Below are positions 27,079-36,236 of a stretch of 64,000 nt of DNA, piece after piece. Below the pieces are notes generated by a model that worked only from the letters and a program-made list of their open reading frames with translations, was not told the origin of the DNA and made no database searches. Origin of the DNA: JABMOV01 sp964344305 (lineage in GTDB: Bacteria > Fidelibacterota > Marinisomatia > Marinisomatales > JABMOV01); assembly GCA_964344305.1 (NCBI GenBank), contig CAYFMT010000003.1, positions 1 to 64,000 on the forward strand, written 5' to 3'. Both the position numbers and the translations under genes were made by a program. Numbering within the stretch: position 1 is the stretch's first letter; every line of letters starts with the position of its first letter.

Positions 27079-27576
27079 TTGAAGCTATCACGATCAGAAT
27101 TGAATCGAGGGCTCAACGAAGAGTTTTTTGATATTTCAGTAGAAAATATCGGTGATGATACCATTGCATTTCATCAGGAATCCATTTCCTGTTCTGTATC
27201 ATCACAGATCGTGCCTACAGGTTATAAGGTATTTGGAATCCTGAACCTTCCATTTACACTACAATGCGATCGTTGCTTAGACCATTATCCTAAAGATGTT
27301 TCTTTGCAATATGAGTTATGGCTTACCCCAGATAAAAATGTAGTGGATGATGAAACAACAGACGCCGTCTGGTTTCCTGATTCAATGGAAGAGATTGACC
27401 TACATTCAGTCATGCATGACTTTATCCTTCTTGAAGTACCTGTTAAGAAGGTATGCAGGGATGATTGCCTTGGACTTTGTTCATCCTGTGGCACCAATTT
27501 AAACCATGCCACCTGTTCCTGTGATTCGCAATCAGGGGATCCTCGGTGGGATGCACTGAAAAAAATTAGTAACTGA
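27079..27576 (+). CDS. yceD: YceD/DUF177 family protein
   Basis: 165 residues, TTG start. It has the DUF177 pattern: a CDRCLDHYP cysteine pair in the middle and a C-terminal cysteine cluster (CRDDCLGLCSSCGTNLNHATC) like a zinc ribbon. The family is linked to 23S rRNA accumulation and is nearly always encoded just before rpmF. Here rpmF follows 14 bp later. It heads the ribosome/fatty-acid cluster, and its promoter probably lies in 26993-27078. Confidence 0.87.
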   Translation: MKLSRSELNRGLNEEFFDISVENIGDDTIAFHQESISCSVSSQIVPTGYKVFGILNLPFTLQCDRCLDHYPKDVSLQYELWLTPDKNVVDDETTDAVWFPDSMEEIDLHSVMHDFILLEVPVKKVCRDDCLGLCSSCGTNLNHATCSCDSQSGDPRWDALKKISN

Positions 27577-27590
27577 CAGTTAGGTGAAAA

Positions 27591-27773
27591 ATGGCACTAC
27601 CAAAAACAAGAATTTCTAAAGCTCGTGGACGAAAAAGAAGAACCCACTGGAAAGCGGCACATGTATCGTTTATGGAATGTCCACAATGCGGCTCACAAAA
27701 AATGCCCCATCGTGCATGTCCCGATTGCGGGTATTACCGCGGACGACCGGTTATTTCCACGAAAGAATCATAA
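27591..27773 (+). CDS. rpmF: Large ribosomal subunit protein bL32
   Basis: 60 residues. Typical bL32 opening (ALPKTRISKARGRKRR) and a zinc-binding pair CPQCG...CPDCGYYRGR. It is a structural protein of the 50S subunit. The yceD-rpmF-plsX order is the conserved bacterial arrangement linking ribosome and membrane-lipid synthesis. Confidence 0.97.
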   Translation: MALPKTRISKARGRKRRTHWKAAHVSFMECPQCGSQKMPHRACPDCGYYRGRPVISTKES

Positions 27774-27779
27774 TATCGA

Positions 27780-28784
27780 ATGATCATAGCACTTGATGCT
27801 ATGGGGGGCGACGACGCCCCGGGTGTTGTGGTACAGGGAGCCTTACAGGCTCTGAAAGAATCCTCCTCTTCCCTTAACCTGTTATTGCTGGGAGACGAAC
27901 AGGCCATTCAACATGAACTGGATGGGTTTTCGTCCTCCAGATTGGCAATTCATCATACAACTCAGGTTGTTGACATGGAAGATCGCGGTTCCAAGGTGAT
28001 TAAAACCAAGCCAGATTCTTCTCTTGTCAAAGGAATCCAATTGGTGAAGGCAGGATCTGCTGATGCATTTGTGAGCGCAGGTCACACCGGTGCCGTTATG
28101 TCTACTTCCTTGTTGAGCTATGGACGAATCAAGCATGTAAAACGTCCTGCCCTTGGTGTCTATATCCCAACACTTACAGGAGGGAAAATTCTTTGTGATG
28201 TTGGGGCGAATCCTGATGCAAAACCCTACCATATTTTACAGTTTGCTATCATGGCCAGTCACTATTTTGACCATGTTGAAGGCCATAAAAATCCAACAAT
28301 AGGACTTGTAAATATTGGCGCTGAACCCTCAAAGGGTAGCGAATTGTATAAAGAAACTCATGAATTATTGAAAAGTGAGTTACCCAACTTTGTGGGGAAT
28401 GTTGAAGGACGTCATATTATGGATTGCAATGCAGATGTTCTTGTATGTGACGGTTTTGTAGGGAACACCTTATTAAAGTTTGCTGAAGGTATGGTCAGTG
28501 TATTTACAAACGAATTGAAATCAGGAATATCCAATCGGATTTGGTATATGCTTGGAGCGTTGCTTCTTAGGCCAGTTTTCACAAATTTTCGGAAAAAATT
28601 TGATTTCGAAGAACATGGTGGAACACCATTATTGGGAGTAAATGGTGTCTCAATCATTACCCATGGCAGTGCGGGTCCAAAGGCAATTTGCAATTCGATA
28701 CATCTGGCAAAGAAATGTATTGATGAAAACCTGATAGAAGACATCCGTATTAGTCTTGAACAGCATTTAGGAGAAAAAAATTGA
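27780..28784 (+). CDS. plsX: Acyl-ACP:phosphate acyltransferase PlsX
   Basis: 334 residues. It makes acyl phosphate from acyl-ACP, the first step of phosphatidic acid synthesis by the PlsX/PlsY route. Opening IIALDAMGGDDAPGVVV, then SAGHTGAVM, CDVGANPDAKPYHI, NIGAEPSKG and GVNGVSIITHG, all family motifs. The ATG at 27780 is six bases after rpmF, and the stop overlaps the TTG start of fabH by four bases. A peripheral membrane location is known for the family. Confidence 0.96.
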   Translation: MIIALDAMGGDDAPGVVVQGALQALKESSSSLNLLLLGDEQAIQHELDGFSSSRLAIHHTTQVVDMEDRGSKVIKTKPDSSLVKGIQLVKAGSADAFVSAGHTGAVMSTSLLSYGRIKHVKRPALGVYIPTLTGGKILCDVGANPDAKPYHILQFAIMASHYFDHVEGHKNPTIGLVNIGAEPSKGSELYKETHELLKSELPNFVGNVEGRHIMDCNADVLVCDGFVGNTLLKFAEGMVSVFTNELKSGISNRIWYMLGALLLRPVFTNFRKKFDFEEHGGTPLLGVNGVSIITHGSAGPKAICNSIHLAKKCIDENLIEDIRISLEQHLGEKN

Positions 28785-29770
28785 AGGCAACCATAACAGC
28801 TACAGCGCGATATGTACCAGACCGTGTATTAACCAACCATGATCTTGAAAAAATGGTGGATACATCGGATGAATGGATACAAACGCGAACGGGAATAAAA
28901 GAACGTCATGTTGTTGCAGAAGGCCAAGCCTCAGCGGATATGTCCACCCGTGTTGCACACACACTGCTTGAACGTTCTCAGACAGATCCATCAGAAATCG
29001 AAGCCATTATCATTGCCACGGTTACTCCTGATATGATGTTTCCATCTACAGCGGCCCTGGTACAGAACAATATCGGTGCCAAAAATGCATGGGGATTTGA
29101 CCTTTCAGGAGCATGTACCGGGTTCTTATATGGATTGGAGACCGGCACACGTTTTATCGAATCAGGAAAATACAAAAAAGTCATAGTAATTGGTGTCGAT
29201 ACGATGAGTTCCATTCTTGACTATACAGATCGAAACACCTGTGTTTTGTTTGGAGACGGTGCAGGTGGAGTGTTACTGGAACCCACGGATGAAGATGGGG
29301 TTGGTATACTTGATTCAATCATGAAAATTGATGGTTCCGGCGGGGAATATTTAAAAATGCCAGGTGGTGGCTCCCTCAATGGCACTTCCCTTGAGACTGT
29401 TGAACAAAATATGCACTATATCAAACAGGATGGAAAAACCGTGTTTAAGTTTGCTGTTAAAGGCATGGCAGATGTAAGCGCTGAAATTATAGAACGAAAT
29501 GGAATTCCTGGTGAAGATGTAAAGCTTTTTATTCCACATCAGGCAAACAAGCGGATCATTGATGCTGCTGCAAATCGATGTAACCTGAGAGAAGATCAGG
29601 TTTTATTGAATATCGATCGATATGGGAATACCACAGCCGGTACCATCCCAATCGGCATGGATGAAGCCTATGAGGACGGAACTTTGCAAAAGGGAGATAT
29701 TCTACTTTTGGCGGCTTTTGGAGCCGGATTCACCTGGGGAAGTACCCTTATCCGATGGGGATTAGAATGA
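28781..29770 (+). CDS. fabH: Beta-ketoacyl-ACP synthase III FabH
   Basis: 329 residues with TTG start after GGAGAAAAAA. FabH condenses acetyl-CoA with malonyl-ACP to start type II fatty acid synthesis. The catalytic cysteine is in DLSGACTGFLYGL, the histidine in FIPHQANKRI and the asparagine in YGNTTAGTIP. The opening VPDRVLTNHDLEKMVDTSDEWI is typical. The TTGA junction with plsX and ATGA junction with fabD suggest translational coupling through the lipid genes. Confidence 0.96.
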   Translation: MKATITATARYVPDRVLTNHDLEKMVDTSDEWIQTRTGIKERHVVAEGQASADMSTRVAHTLLERSQTDPSEIEAIIIATVTPDMMFPSTAALVQNNIGAKNAWGFDLSGACTGFLYGLETGTRFIESGKYKKVIVIGVDTMSSILDYTDRNTCVLFGDGAGGVLLEPTDEDGVGILDSIMKIDGSGGEYLKMPGGGSLNGTSLETVEQNMHYIKQDGKTVFKFAVKGMADVSAEIIERNGIPGEDVKLFIPHQANKRIIDAAANRCNLREDQVLLNIDRYGNTTAGTIPIGMDEAYEDGTLQKGDILLLAAFGAGFTWGSTLIRWGLE

Positions 29771-30693
29771 AATTGGGACTACTTTTTCCCGGTCAGGCAT
29801 CCCAAAAAGTAGGAATGGGAAAGGATCTTTACGATCAGACAAATCTGGGAAAATTATATTTTGAACGTGCAAATGAACTCATGGGTGAGGATATCCGATC
29901 CATCATTTTTTATGGCGCTGAAGATACCCTGAAGCAAACAAAATACACACAACCTGCTATTTATATTGTCAGTGTCATTCTAGGAAAACTTCTTCTTGAA
30001 GAAGGGATAACTCCCATCGGGGCGGCAGGTCATAGCCTGGGTGAATATTCCGCTCTATCCATTGCAGGAGCATTCGATTTTGAAACGGGACTGGACCTTG
30101 TAAAACTACGTGCATCAAGTATGTTTGATGCAGGACTATCATTGCCAGGGACCATGGCAGCTATCATTGGAGGGAGTGAAGCGGATGTTATAGCTCTCTG
30201 CAGTAAAGCTTCACAGGAGAATGATGTGGTTGTACCTGCCAACTTCAATAGTCCTGGACAAATTGTAATCTCAGGAAATTCAGACGCTGTTTTGCGGGCC
30301 ATTCAACTCGCCACTGAATTCGGTGCAAAGAAAGCAGTAGAATTAAATGTATCTGGGGCGTTCCATTCTCCCCTTATGAAACCTGCCAGAGAAGCACTTG
30401 CGGAAAAGCTGAACGAGACGGAAATTCTCGACACGCATTTCCCGGTTTATAACAATGTAGATGCGACTCCGGTTACAAAAGCATCGGACATTAGGAACGG
30501 CCTAATCAGTCAGCTGGAAAACCCGGTGAAATGGGGCGAAACAGTTTCTAACATGGTCCATGATGGAATTGAGTCTTTCATGGAAGTCGGACCAGGGAAA
30601 GTATTGCAGGGATTGAACCGTCGTATCGAAAGGCGTATTCCCATATCAGGGATTGAAACATTAGATGATATCAGGAATTTGACACATGTTTGA
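29767..30693 (+). CDS. fabD: Malonyl-CoA:ACP transacylase FabD
   Basis: About 308 residues from the ATG at 29767, which overlaps the fabH stop and gives the family start MKLGLLFPGQASQKVGMG; ATG 29755 lies inside fabH. FabD loads malonyl onto acyl carrier protein. The catalytic serine is in AAGHSLGEYSAL, with VSGAFHSPLMKPA and the C-terminal EVGPGKVLQGL. It overlaps fabG by eight bases. Confidence 0.96.
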   Translation: MKLGLLFPGQASQKVGMGKDLYDQTNLGKLYFERANELMGEDIRSIIFYGAEDTLKQTKYTQPAIYIVSVILGKLLLEEGITPIGAAGHSLGEYSALSIAGAFDFETGLDLVKLRASSMFDAGLSLPGTMAAIIGGSEADVIALCSKASQENDVVVPANFNSPGQIVISGNSDAVLRAIQLATEFGAKKAVELNVSGAFHSPLMKPAREALAEKLNETEILDTHFPVYNNVDATPVTKASDIRNGLISQLENPVKWGETVSNMVHDGIESFMEVGPGKVLQGLNRRIERRIPISGIETLDDIRNLTHV

Positions 30694-31432
30694 TTTACAG
30701 GATAAGGTTGCCATCGTCACGGGTGCTTCCCGTGGTATTGGAAAAGGCATCGCAGAACAATTATCAACTTCAGGGGCAACCGTTGTATGTGTAAGCCGAA
30801 CTGAGGAGGATATTAAATCAGTGGCAGAGACCATTCAATCCAATGGTGGACAGGCACTCTATTATGCTGCTGATATTTCGAATGGTGATTCATTTACAGA
30901 CCTGGTGAAATTCACCATAGAAAAATGCGGCCAGGTTGATGTGCTTGTAAATAATGCAGGGGTCACACGTGACACGCTCCTTATGAGGATGTCAGAATCG
31001 GACTGGGATATGGTCCTGAATATTAATTTAAAGGGTGCATTTCACGGAACCAAAGCCGTCACAAGACCCATGATGAAGCGACGGTGGGGTCGGATTATCA
31101 ATATTTCATCTGTGGTTGGATTGACCGGAAATGCAGGTCAATCAAATTATGCCGCATCAAAAGCCGGGCTTATCGGGTTTACAAAGTCCTCGGCAAAAGA
31201 ATTTGCATCCCGTGGAATTACGGTTAACTGTATTGCACCGGGATATATTGAAACTGAAATGACAGGCGCCATATCTGAAAAGGCCAAGGATGCGTTGCTT
31301 GACCAGATTCCGATGGGGCGTATTGGTAGCGCTGTTGATATTGCAGCGATGGTCACATTTTTAGCTTCCGACGAAGCCGGTTATATTACCGGCCAGACCT
31401 TTACGGTTGACGGCGGAATGACAATGATATAA
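30686..31432 (+). CDS. fabG: 3-oxoacyl-ACP reductase FabG
   Basis: 248 residues, short-chain dehydrogenase. The NADPH loop TGASRGIGKGIAEQL, NNAGVTRDTLLMRM, the catalytic S and YAASKAG with Y and K, and the C-terminal GQTFTVDGGMTM are all present and typical of FabG. It reduces the beta-keto group in each elongation cycle. It lies between fabD and acpP as in the standard fab cluster. Confidence 0.96.
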   Translation: MFDLQDKVAIVTGASRGIGKGIAEQLSTSGATVVCVSRTEEDIKSVAETIQSNGGQALYYAADISNGDSFTDLVKFTIEKCGQVDVLVNNAGVTRDTLLMRMSESDWDMVLNINLKGAFHGTKAVTRPMMKRRWGRIINISSVVGLTGNAGQSNYAASKAGLIGFTKSSAKEFASRGITVNCIAPGYIETEMTGAISEKAKDALLDQIPMGRIGSAVDIAAMVTFLASDEAGYITGQTFTVDGGMTMI

Positions 31433-31445
31433 ACAAGGAGGCATT

Positions 31446-31676
31446 ATGTCCACATTCGATAAAGTAAAAGAAGTCATCGTTGACAAACTAGGAGTTGAAG
31501 AAGATAAAATCACCATGGAAGCATCTTTTGTAGATGATCTTGGTGCTGATTCTTTGGATACAGTTGAACTCATCATGGAATTGGAAGAAGAATTCGGAAT
31601 CGAAATCCCTGATGAAGACGCTGAAAACATGACTACTGTAGGTGCTGCTGTCGAATATATTGATTCAAAATCATAA
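31446..31676 (+). CDS. acpP: Acyl carrier protein
   Basis: 76 residues, highly acidic, with the phosphopantetheine attachment serine in DDLGADSLDTVEL. A strong AAGGAGG ribosome-binding site precedes it, consistent with the high expression of ACP. It carries growing acyl chains among FabD, FabH, FabF and FabG and delivers them to PlsX. Flanked by fabG and fabF. Confidence 0.98.
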   Translation: MSTFDKVKEVIVDKLGVEEDKITMEASFVDDLGADSLDTVELIMELEEEFGIEIPDEDAENMTTVGAAVEYIDSKS

Positions 31677-31684
31677 GCAAAACC

Positions 31685-32926
31685 ATGAAACATCGTCGAG
31701 TTGTCATTACAGGCATGGGTGCACTGGCACCCAATGGAAACTGCGTTGAAGATTACTGGAACGCACTCCTGGAAGGGAAAAGTGGTATTGGACCTATCAC
31801 CACGTATGATACATCTGAGCATTCTGTCAGAATTGCTGGTGAATTATCCGATTTTTCCCCAGAAGGGTTTTTGTCACCGAAAGAGATACGTAAGCTTGAT
31901 CGGTTTACAATCCTTGCCTTGACGGCAGCGAATGAGGCGGTTAAACATTCCGGGTTAGATTTAGATTCCATCGATTTGGAACGTGTCGGGGTTACACTCG
32001 GTACCGGGGTCGGTGGAATCCAAACCCTAGAAGAGCAGCATTCTGTATTTATGAATCGAGGACCATCCAGGGTTTCACCCCTGTTTGTTCCAAAGATGAT
32101 CGCAAATATCGGAGCGGCTCACCTTTCCATAAAGTTTGGGTTCAAAGGACCCAATCAAACCATCGTTACAGCCTGTTCTTCTGCCACGGATGCAATTGGC
32201 GTTGCGTTACGATTGATTCGATACGGTGATGCAGATGTCATGATTACAGGTGGTTCAGAAGCAAGTGTCACACCCTTGACAATTGCCGGATTCGCAAACA
32301 TGAAGGCCTTGTCAAAAAGTGATGACTCTCCCGAGAAAGTCAGCCGACCCTTTGACCAGACCCGTTCCGGTTTTGTTCTTGGTGAGGGATCAGGCTTTCT
32401 TGTCGTGGAATCCCTTGAGCATGCCCAAAACCGTGGTGCAACTATCATTGCTGAACTGGCCGGTTATGGTGCAACGGACGATGCATTCCACATCACGGCA
32501 CCGGCACCCGATGGGGCTGTTCGAGCCATGACACTGGCCCTTAAGGATGCTGGAATAAAATCTGAAGATATTGATTATATTAATGCCCACGGTACATCGA
32601 CTCCTATTAATGATAAAAATGAAACAGCAGCAATCAGGGAAGTGTTTGGAAATCACGCTGACACACTAAAAGTGAGCTCAACAAAATCCATGACGGGCCA
32701 CCTGTTAGGTGCAACCGGCGCCATTGAAGCAATTGCTGTGGTAAAAGCGATTGAGAATAATACAGCACCACCAACGATCAACTACAATACGCCTGACCCA
32801 GATTGTGATTTAAATTATATTCCGAATGAGGCTCAATCCTTCCCCATTAATGCAGCTATTTCCAATACATTTGGTTTTGGTGGTCATAACGGAGTGATTT
32901 GCATCAGGCGCTGGCAAAACGATTGA
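31685..32926 (+). CDS. fabF: Beta-ketoacyl-ACP synthase II FabF
   Basis: 413 residues. It condenses acyl-ACP with malonyl-ACP during elongation. The catalytic triad is visible: cysteine in VTACSSATDAIG, histidine in NAHGTSTPIND and histidine in MTGHLLGATGAIEA. The opening HRRVVITGMGALAPNGN is typical, as is SNTFGFGGHNG near the end. It lies 8 bp after acpP and overlaps or abuts rnc. Confidence 0.97.
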   Translation: MKHRRVVITGMGALAPNGNCVEDYWNALLEGKSGIGPITTYDTSEHSVRIAGELSDFSPEGFLSPKEIRKLDRFTILALTAANEAVKHSGLDLDSIDLERVGVTLGTGVGGIQTLEEQHSVFMNRGPSRVSPLFVPKMIANIGAAHLSIKFGFKGPNQTIVTACSSATDAIGVALRLIRYGDADVMITGGSEASVTPLTIAGFANMKALSKSDDSPEKVSRPFDQTRSGFVLGEGSGFLVVESLEHAQNRGATIIAELAGYGATDDAFHITAPAPDGAVRAMTLALKDAGIKSEDIDYINAHGTSTPINDKNETAAIREVFGNHADTLKVSSTKSMTGHLLGATGAIEAIAVVKAIENNTAPPTINYNTPDPDCDLNYIPNEAQSFPINAAISNTFGFGGHNGVICIRRWQND

Positions 32927-33627
32927 ACTTCCTTCGATCCCTTTTTAAAAAGAAAAGCAGATTCTCGCCGCTTGAATCCACCATTGGGTATCGATTCAAG
33001 GATCCATCCATTCTAGATCAGGCATTTACCCATCGATCGGTAAATCCAACCCCTCGACAGAATTATGAACGACTGGAATTTCTGGGTGATGCGGTCATTG
33101 ATATTGTTGTGAGCAAAGCTCTTATGAAGGAGTATCCCGCAGGCGATGAGGGACTCTTGACACAGAAACGGGCTGCACTGGTTCAAAAATCATTTCTTGC
33201 CAACATGGGAAGCCTAATAAACCTTCTGGATTACCTGGTTATTGACCCCACAGTGAATTTAAAAATTGATAAGATTGCTGATCGTCAGAATGCAAATCTA
33301 TTCGAAGCGCTGATTGGAGCGATCTATATTGATGGTGGAATCGATCCATGTAGGACGCTCATCCTGGACATGGTCTGGAGGCATCGAGAGGAGGCATGGA
33401 AATCAACCAATTATAAGGGAAGATTGATTGAATACTGCCATTCCCGTTCCATTGGTAATCCCAGGTTTCATGTATCAAATGTTACAGGACCAGAGCATCA
33501 GAAGATGTTTGAAGTCCATGTAAAAATTGACAATGAAACATACCCACCTGGACTGGGATCAAATAAAAAAGCCGCAGAACAATCTGCGGCACAAAATGCG
33601 TTGGACATGTTACAGGGAATCCTTTAG
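32923..33627 (+). CDS. rnc: Ribonuclease III
   Basis: About 234 residues from the TTG at 32923, which forms a TTGA overlap with the fabF stop; an in-frame TTG at 32899 would add eight residues. The nuclease signature NYERLEFLGDAVIDIV and the second acidic motif FEALIGAIYIDGG mark the RNase III domain. A double-stranded RNA-binding domain follows (PRFHVSNVTGPEHQKMFEV, KKAAEQSAAQNAL). It processes rRNA precursors and structured RNAs. Codons in its last helix also form a terminator for the opposing operon. The convergent gene overlaps its stop by four bases. Confidence 0.95.
   Translation: MNFLRSLFKKKSRFSPLESTIGYRFKDPSILDQAFTHRSVNPTPRQNYERLEFLGDAVIDIVVSKALMKEYPAGDEGLLTQKRAALVQKSFLANMGSLINLLDYLVIDPTVNLKIDKIADRQNANLFEALIGAIYIDGGIDPCRTLILDMVWRHREEAWKSTNYKGRLIEYCHSRSIGNPRFHVSNVTGPEHQKMFEVHVKIDNETYPPGLGSNKKAAEQSAAQNALDMLQGIL
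33561..33590 (-). terminator. Minus-strand terminator embedded in the rnc coding sequence
   Basis: GCCGCAGA at 33571-33578 and TCTGCGGC at 33583-33590 form a perfect 8-bp stem with a 4-base loop. Read on the minus strand it is followed by TTTTTTATTT (33570-33561), a textbook intrinsic terminator. It lies 34 bp past the stop of the minus-strand nuclease-domain gene but inside the dsRNA-binding domain codons of rnc. Confidence 0.8.
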
Positions 33628-34181
33628 TGAAATAATTCCTTTATCTTATCCCTAAGGATGGCAGCATTTTCATAGTCTTCATTTTCTACCGCTTCATCCA
33701 ATTTATTTTCTAAATCTGTTATAGTAACCGCGTCACTTTCTATCACTTCTTCCTCAACAGAAATGGGATCTTCCACATACCCCGCTTCATCAATGACATG
33801 CTTGGCGACACGAATTGGAACATCCATGCGGACAGCAATCGCTATTGCATCACTCGGTCGGCAATCAATATTCTGTTCATGACCATTATCCATACTCTCC
33901 ACCACCAGCCTGGCATAAAAAACACCTTCAATTAAATCATTTATATGAATGGAATTCAGCCTAAAATCAAATTCAGTTAGCAACGATGTGACAAGATCAT
34001 GGGTCATGGGTCTCGTCACATGTTTTTTTTCTATGGCAATGGCTATGGATTGCGCTTCGTATGTACCAATCATGATCGGGAGTTTTCTTTGGGATGGTTC
34101 ATCTTCCAAAATGACAGCATAACTCCTGCTTGGAGGATGAAACCTGATTCGGTCAATGGTTACTGGAATAAGAAAATCCAT
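33624..34181 (-). CDS. Bifunctional nuclease (BFN/DUF151) domain protein with UVR motif
   Basis: About 185 residues from the ATG at 34181; an upstream in-frame TTG at 34196 is possible. The BFN domain covers about residues 5-135: YAVILEDEPSQRKLPIMIG, EAQSIAIAIEK and CRPSDAIAIAVRMDVPI are family features. The C-terminal 30 residues form a UVR-type helical hairpin (LDEAVENEDYENAAILRDKIKEL), known in UvrB/UvrC and McsA as an interaction motif. The domain combination is common in FCB bacteria. Its cellular substrate is unclear. It is the last gene of a minus-strand operon. Confidence 0.87.
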   Translation of the reverse strand: MDFLIPVTIDRIRFHPPSRSYAVILEDEPSQRKLPIMIGTYEAQSIAIAIEKKHVTRPMTHDLVTSLLTEFDFRLNSIHINDLIEGVFYARLVVESMDNGHEQNIDCRPSDAIAIAVRMDVPIRVAKHVIDEAGYVEDPISVEEEVIESDAVTITDLENKLDEAVENEDYENAAILRDKIKELFH

Positions 34182-34218
34182 AAGATATTCTATCAATCAA
34201 TATTATTTTACTCAAGAA

Positions 34219-35259
34219 TTATTTTTGATCAGCGAGGGCATTTTTCAATGCATCAATTTTTTGAACCGGGGTTGGATCCGTCTTATGATTGTAGGCACAC
34301 CAATAGCTTACCCAGTCTGAAAAATGTACCATATAAATGAAACGCTCCAGAGGAGATTTTCCAATTCCTCGGATCTCCTTCTGAAAAGCCGGTGTATTCT
34401 TTAACACATTTTGCGTGATATTCTGGCGGAGTTTTACCCGTGGATGATCCGATTCATCCAGGAGCCATATCACTGAAAGTCGCGACATTATATCTGTATT
34501 GTTTTCCCAGCCAACAATTTCATTGTGATTCATTTCAGGAAGTTCGTTTGTGAATGCGAGCATCTTTCCATTTTCATTCAATTGCCCACGAAAACGAATC
34601 CCTGCTATGTTCATCCACTCAGTTTGGCCATAGATAACTGGAATGGTTTGAAATATATCCATTGCCAGTTTGAACGCAGGGTTATCTTCACTTTTCACAG
34701 AGAAAATTTCACGATGCGTTCGCAGACTTGAAATGGATGATTCCAAATCTGACTCAAATGATGTTGTAATAACGCCTATCTGACTTAAAAGATATAAAAC
34801 TGGTACAAATGAAATTCCAAGCGCAGCCCTTGGTTGAAGTCCACCCGGTATGATAATTGAATTGTAATGGGCATCCTCCAATTCTTCCAGCAGTTTACCA
34901 CCTGTAGTGATCCCACAGATTTGAGCATGTTTTCTTCTTGCATCATTGAATGCAGATAAAGTTTCCTCTGTATTTCCTGAATAGGATGAACATATAACCA
35001 GGGTCTTTTCATTGACCCAATGGGGAACCGAATAGTTTCTTGATACGAAAAATGGGATGTTGAGCTCATTGCCCATGAGTGCACGTATAATATCTCCCCC
35101 AATGGCTGACCCACCCATCCCGGCGATGACGATATTGTGAATATTCCTGTATTCACAATTCAAAGAGATGGATCTTCCAATGTGAATTCCTTTTTCCATG
35201 TGGTCAGGAAAATCATAAATAGCTTTTTTCATATTGGATGTATCAGTATTCGATATCAT
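34219..35259 (-). CDS. Bifunctional phosphoglucose/phosphomannose isomerase
   Basis: 346 residues with two SIS domains. GMGGSAIGGDIIRAL and CSSYSGNTEETLSAF mark the sugar-phosphate site, and the compact length with a C-terminal DPTPVQKIDALKNAL segment matches the PGI/PMI family first described in archaea. It interconverts fructose-6-phosphate with glucose- and mannose-6-phosphate. The ATG follows AGAGGAAAAA and overlaps the stop of the polyprenyl synthase gene by four bases. With the upstream phosphohexomutase it can supply mannose-1- or glucose-1-phosphate. Confidence 0.9.
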   Translation of the reverse strand: MISNTDTSNMKKAIYDFPDHMEKGIHIGRSISLNCEYRNIHNIVIAGMGGSAIGGDIIRALMGNELNIPFFVSRNYSVPHWVNEKTLVICSSYSGNTEETLSAFNDARRKHAQICGITTGGKLLEELEDAHYNSIIIPGGLQPRAALGISFVPVLYLLSQIGVITTSFESDLESSISSLRTHREIFSVKSEDNPAFKLAMDIFQTIPVIYGQTEWMNIAGIRFRGQLNENGKMLAFTNELPEMNHNEIVGWENNTDIMSRLSVIWLLDESDHPRVKLRQNITQNVLKNTPAFQKEIRGIGKSPLERFIYMVHFSDWVSYWCAYNHKTDPTPVQKIDALKNALADQK

Positions 35260-36236
35260 TTTTTCCTCTTCAGAACCATTTCCGTAAACTGATGGAGGGT
35301 TTCGCTGTCAGGTGCAAAGACTTCCAGTTCACTATAAGCCTTAGTAATGTATGATTCCACCAATGATTTTGCTCGATCCAGAAGTCCATTTTCCATCATA
35401 TAGGATCTTATTTTTTGCACTCGTTCATAAATGGGGAGATCCTCACACCTGGACCATTCCTTATTCCAGCTTTCAGGGTATTCATCACGTGCCATAATGG
35501 TCAAAACCGTTTGTTTACCTTCAGCGATATCACTTCCGAGGCTTTTTCCCATATCTTCGGGACTGGACGTTATTTCCAATATATCATCTTGAATCTGAAA
35601 AGCAATTCCCAGGTTAATTCCATAGGATCGAAGATGAGAGATCAACCCTTCATCCTGCTGACTCAATATCCCTCCCAGTTCAGCGCATAGTCCCAATAAC
35701 CATCCTGTTTTCTTTTCGATCATCAGGATATACTTATCCAGGGAAATGGACTTATCATGCTCAAATTCCTTGTCATAAGCCTGTCCCTCACATACCATGA
35801 GTGTGGCTTTGTTAAAAGCCCGAACAGCCTGGAGCGGATTGGTTTTAACCCGGCTCATGAGTAATTGTGCAATGGCATAAATGCCATCCCCCGCAAGAAT
35901 AGCCGTGGATTCATCCCATTTTTTATGAACCGTTGCCTGTCCGTGGCGAATGGTATCATGATCCATAATATCATCATGAACCAGGGTGAAATTGTGAAGC
36001 ATTTCAACCGCGAGCCCTGCATTGAGTGAGTCTGAAGGATCAGCGTTGAATTCTTTACAGACAAGATGGACAAGAATTGGACGCAGGCGCTTCCCAATAC
36101 CCTTACTTACATATCTTACCGGATCATACAGGTATTCTGGTTCCTGAGGTATATCCAGAGATTCCAGTTCAGCATTTATAGTGTCCTGGAATTCTTTTAT
36201 CCGGGAAAGAAAATTTGTATTAATGTCCCGCTTCAA
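35256..36236 (-). CDS. Trans-type polyprenyl diphosphate synthase
   Basis: About 326 residues if started at the TTG at 36236, which overlaps the upstream gene end. The open frame extends further but only through sequence that codes for the phosphohexomutase in another frame. The first aspartate motif is LVHDDIMDHD and the second is QIQDDILEI; GKRLRPILV precedes them. It condenses isopentenyl diphosphate units onto an allylic primer. Chain length cannot be fixed by eye. It may serve quinone or other isoprenoid synthesis. The start codon is uncertain. Confidence 0.88.
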   Translation of the reverse strand: MKRDINTNFLSRIKEFQDTINAELESLDIPQEPEYLYDPVRYVSKGIGKRLRPILVHLVCKEFNADPSDSLNAGLAVEMLHNFTLVHDDIMDHDTIRHGQATVHKKWDESTAILAGDGIYAIAQLLMSRVKTNPLQAVRAFNKATLMVCEGQAYDKEFEHDKSISLDKYILMIEKKTGWLLGLCAELGGILSQQDEGLISHLRSYGINLGIAFQIQDDILEITSSPEDMGKSLGSDIAEGKQTVLTIMARDEYPESWNKEWSRCEDLPIYERVQKIRSYMMENGLLDRAKSLVESYITKAYSELEVFAPDSETLHQFTEMVLKRKK

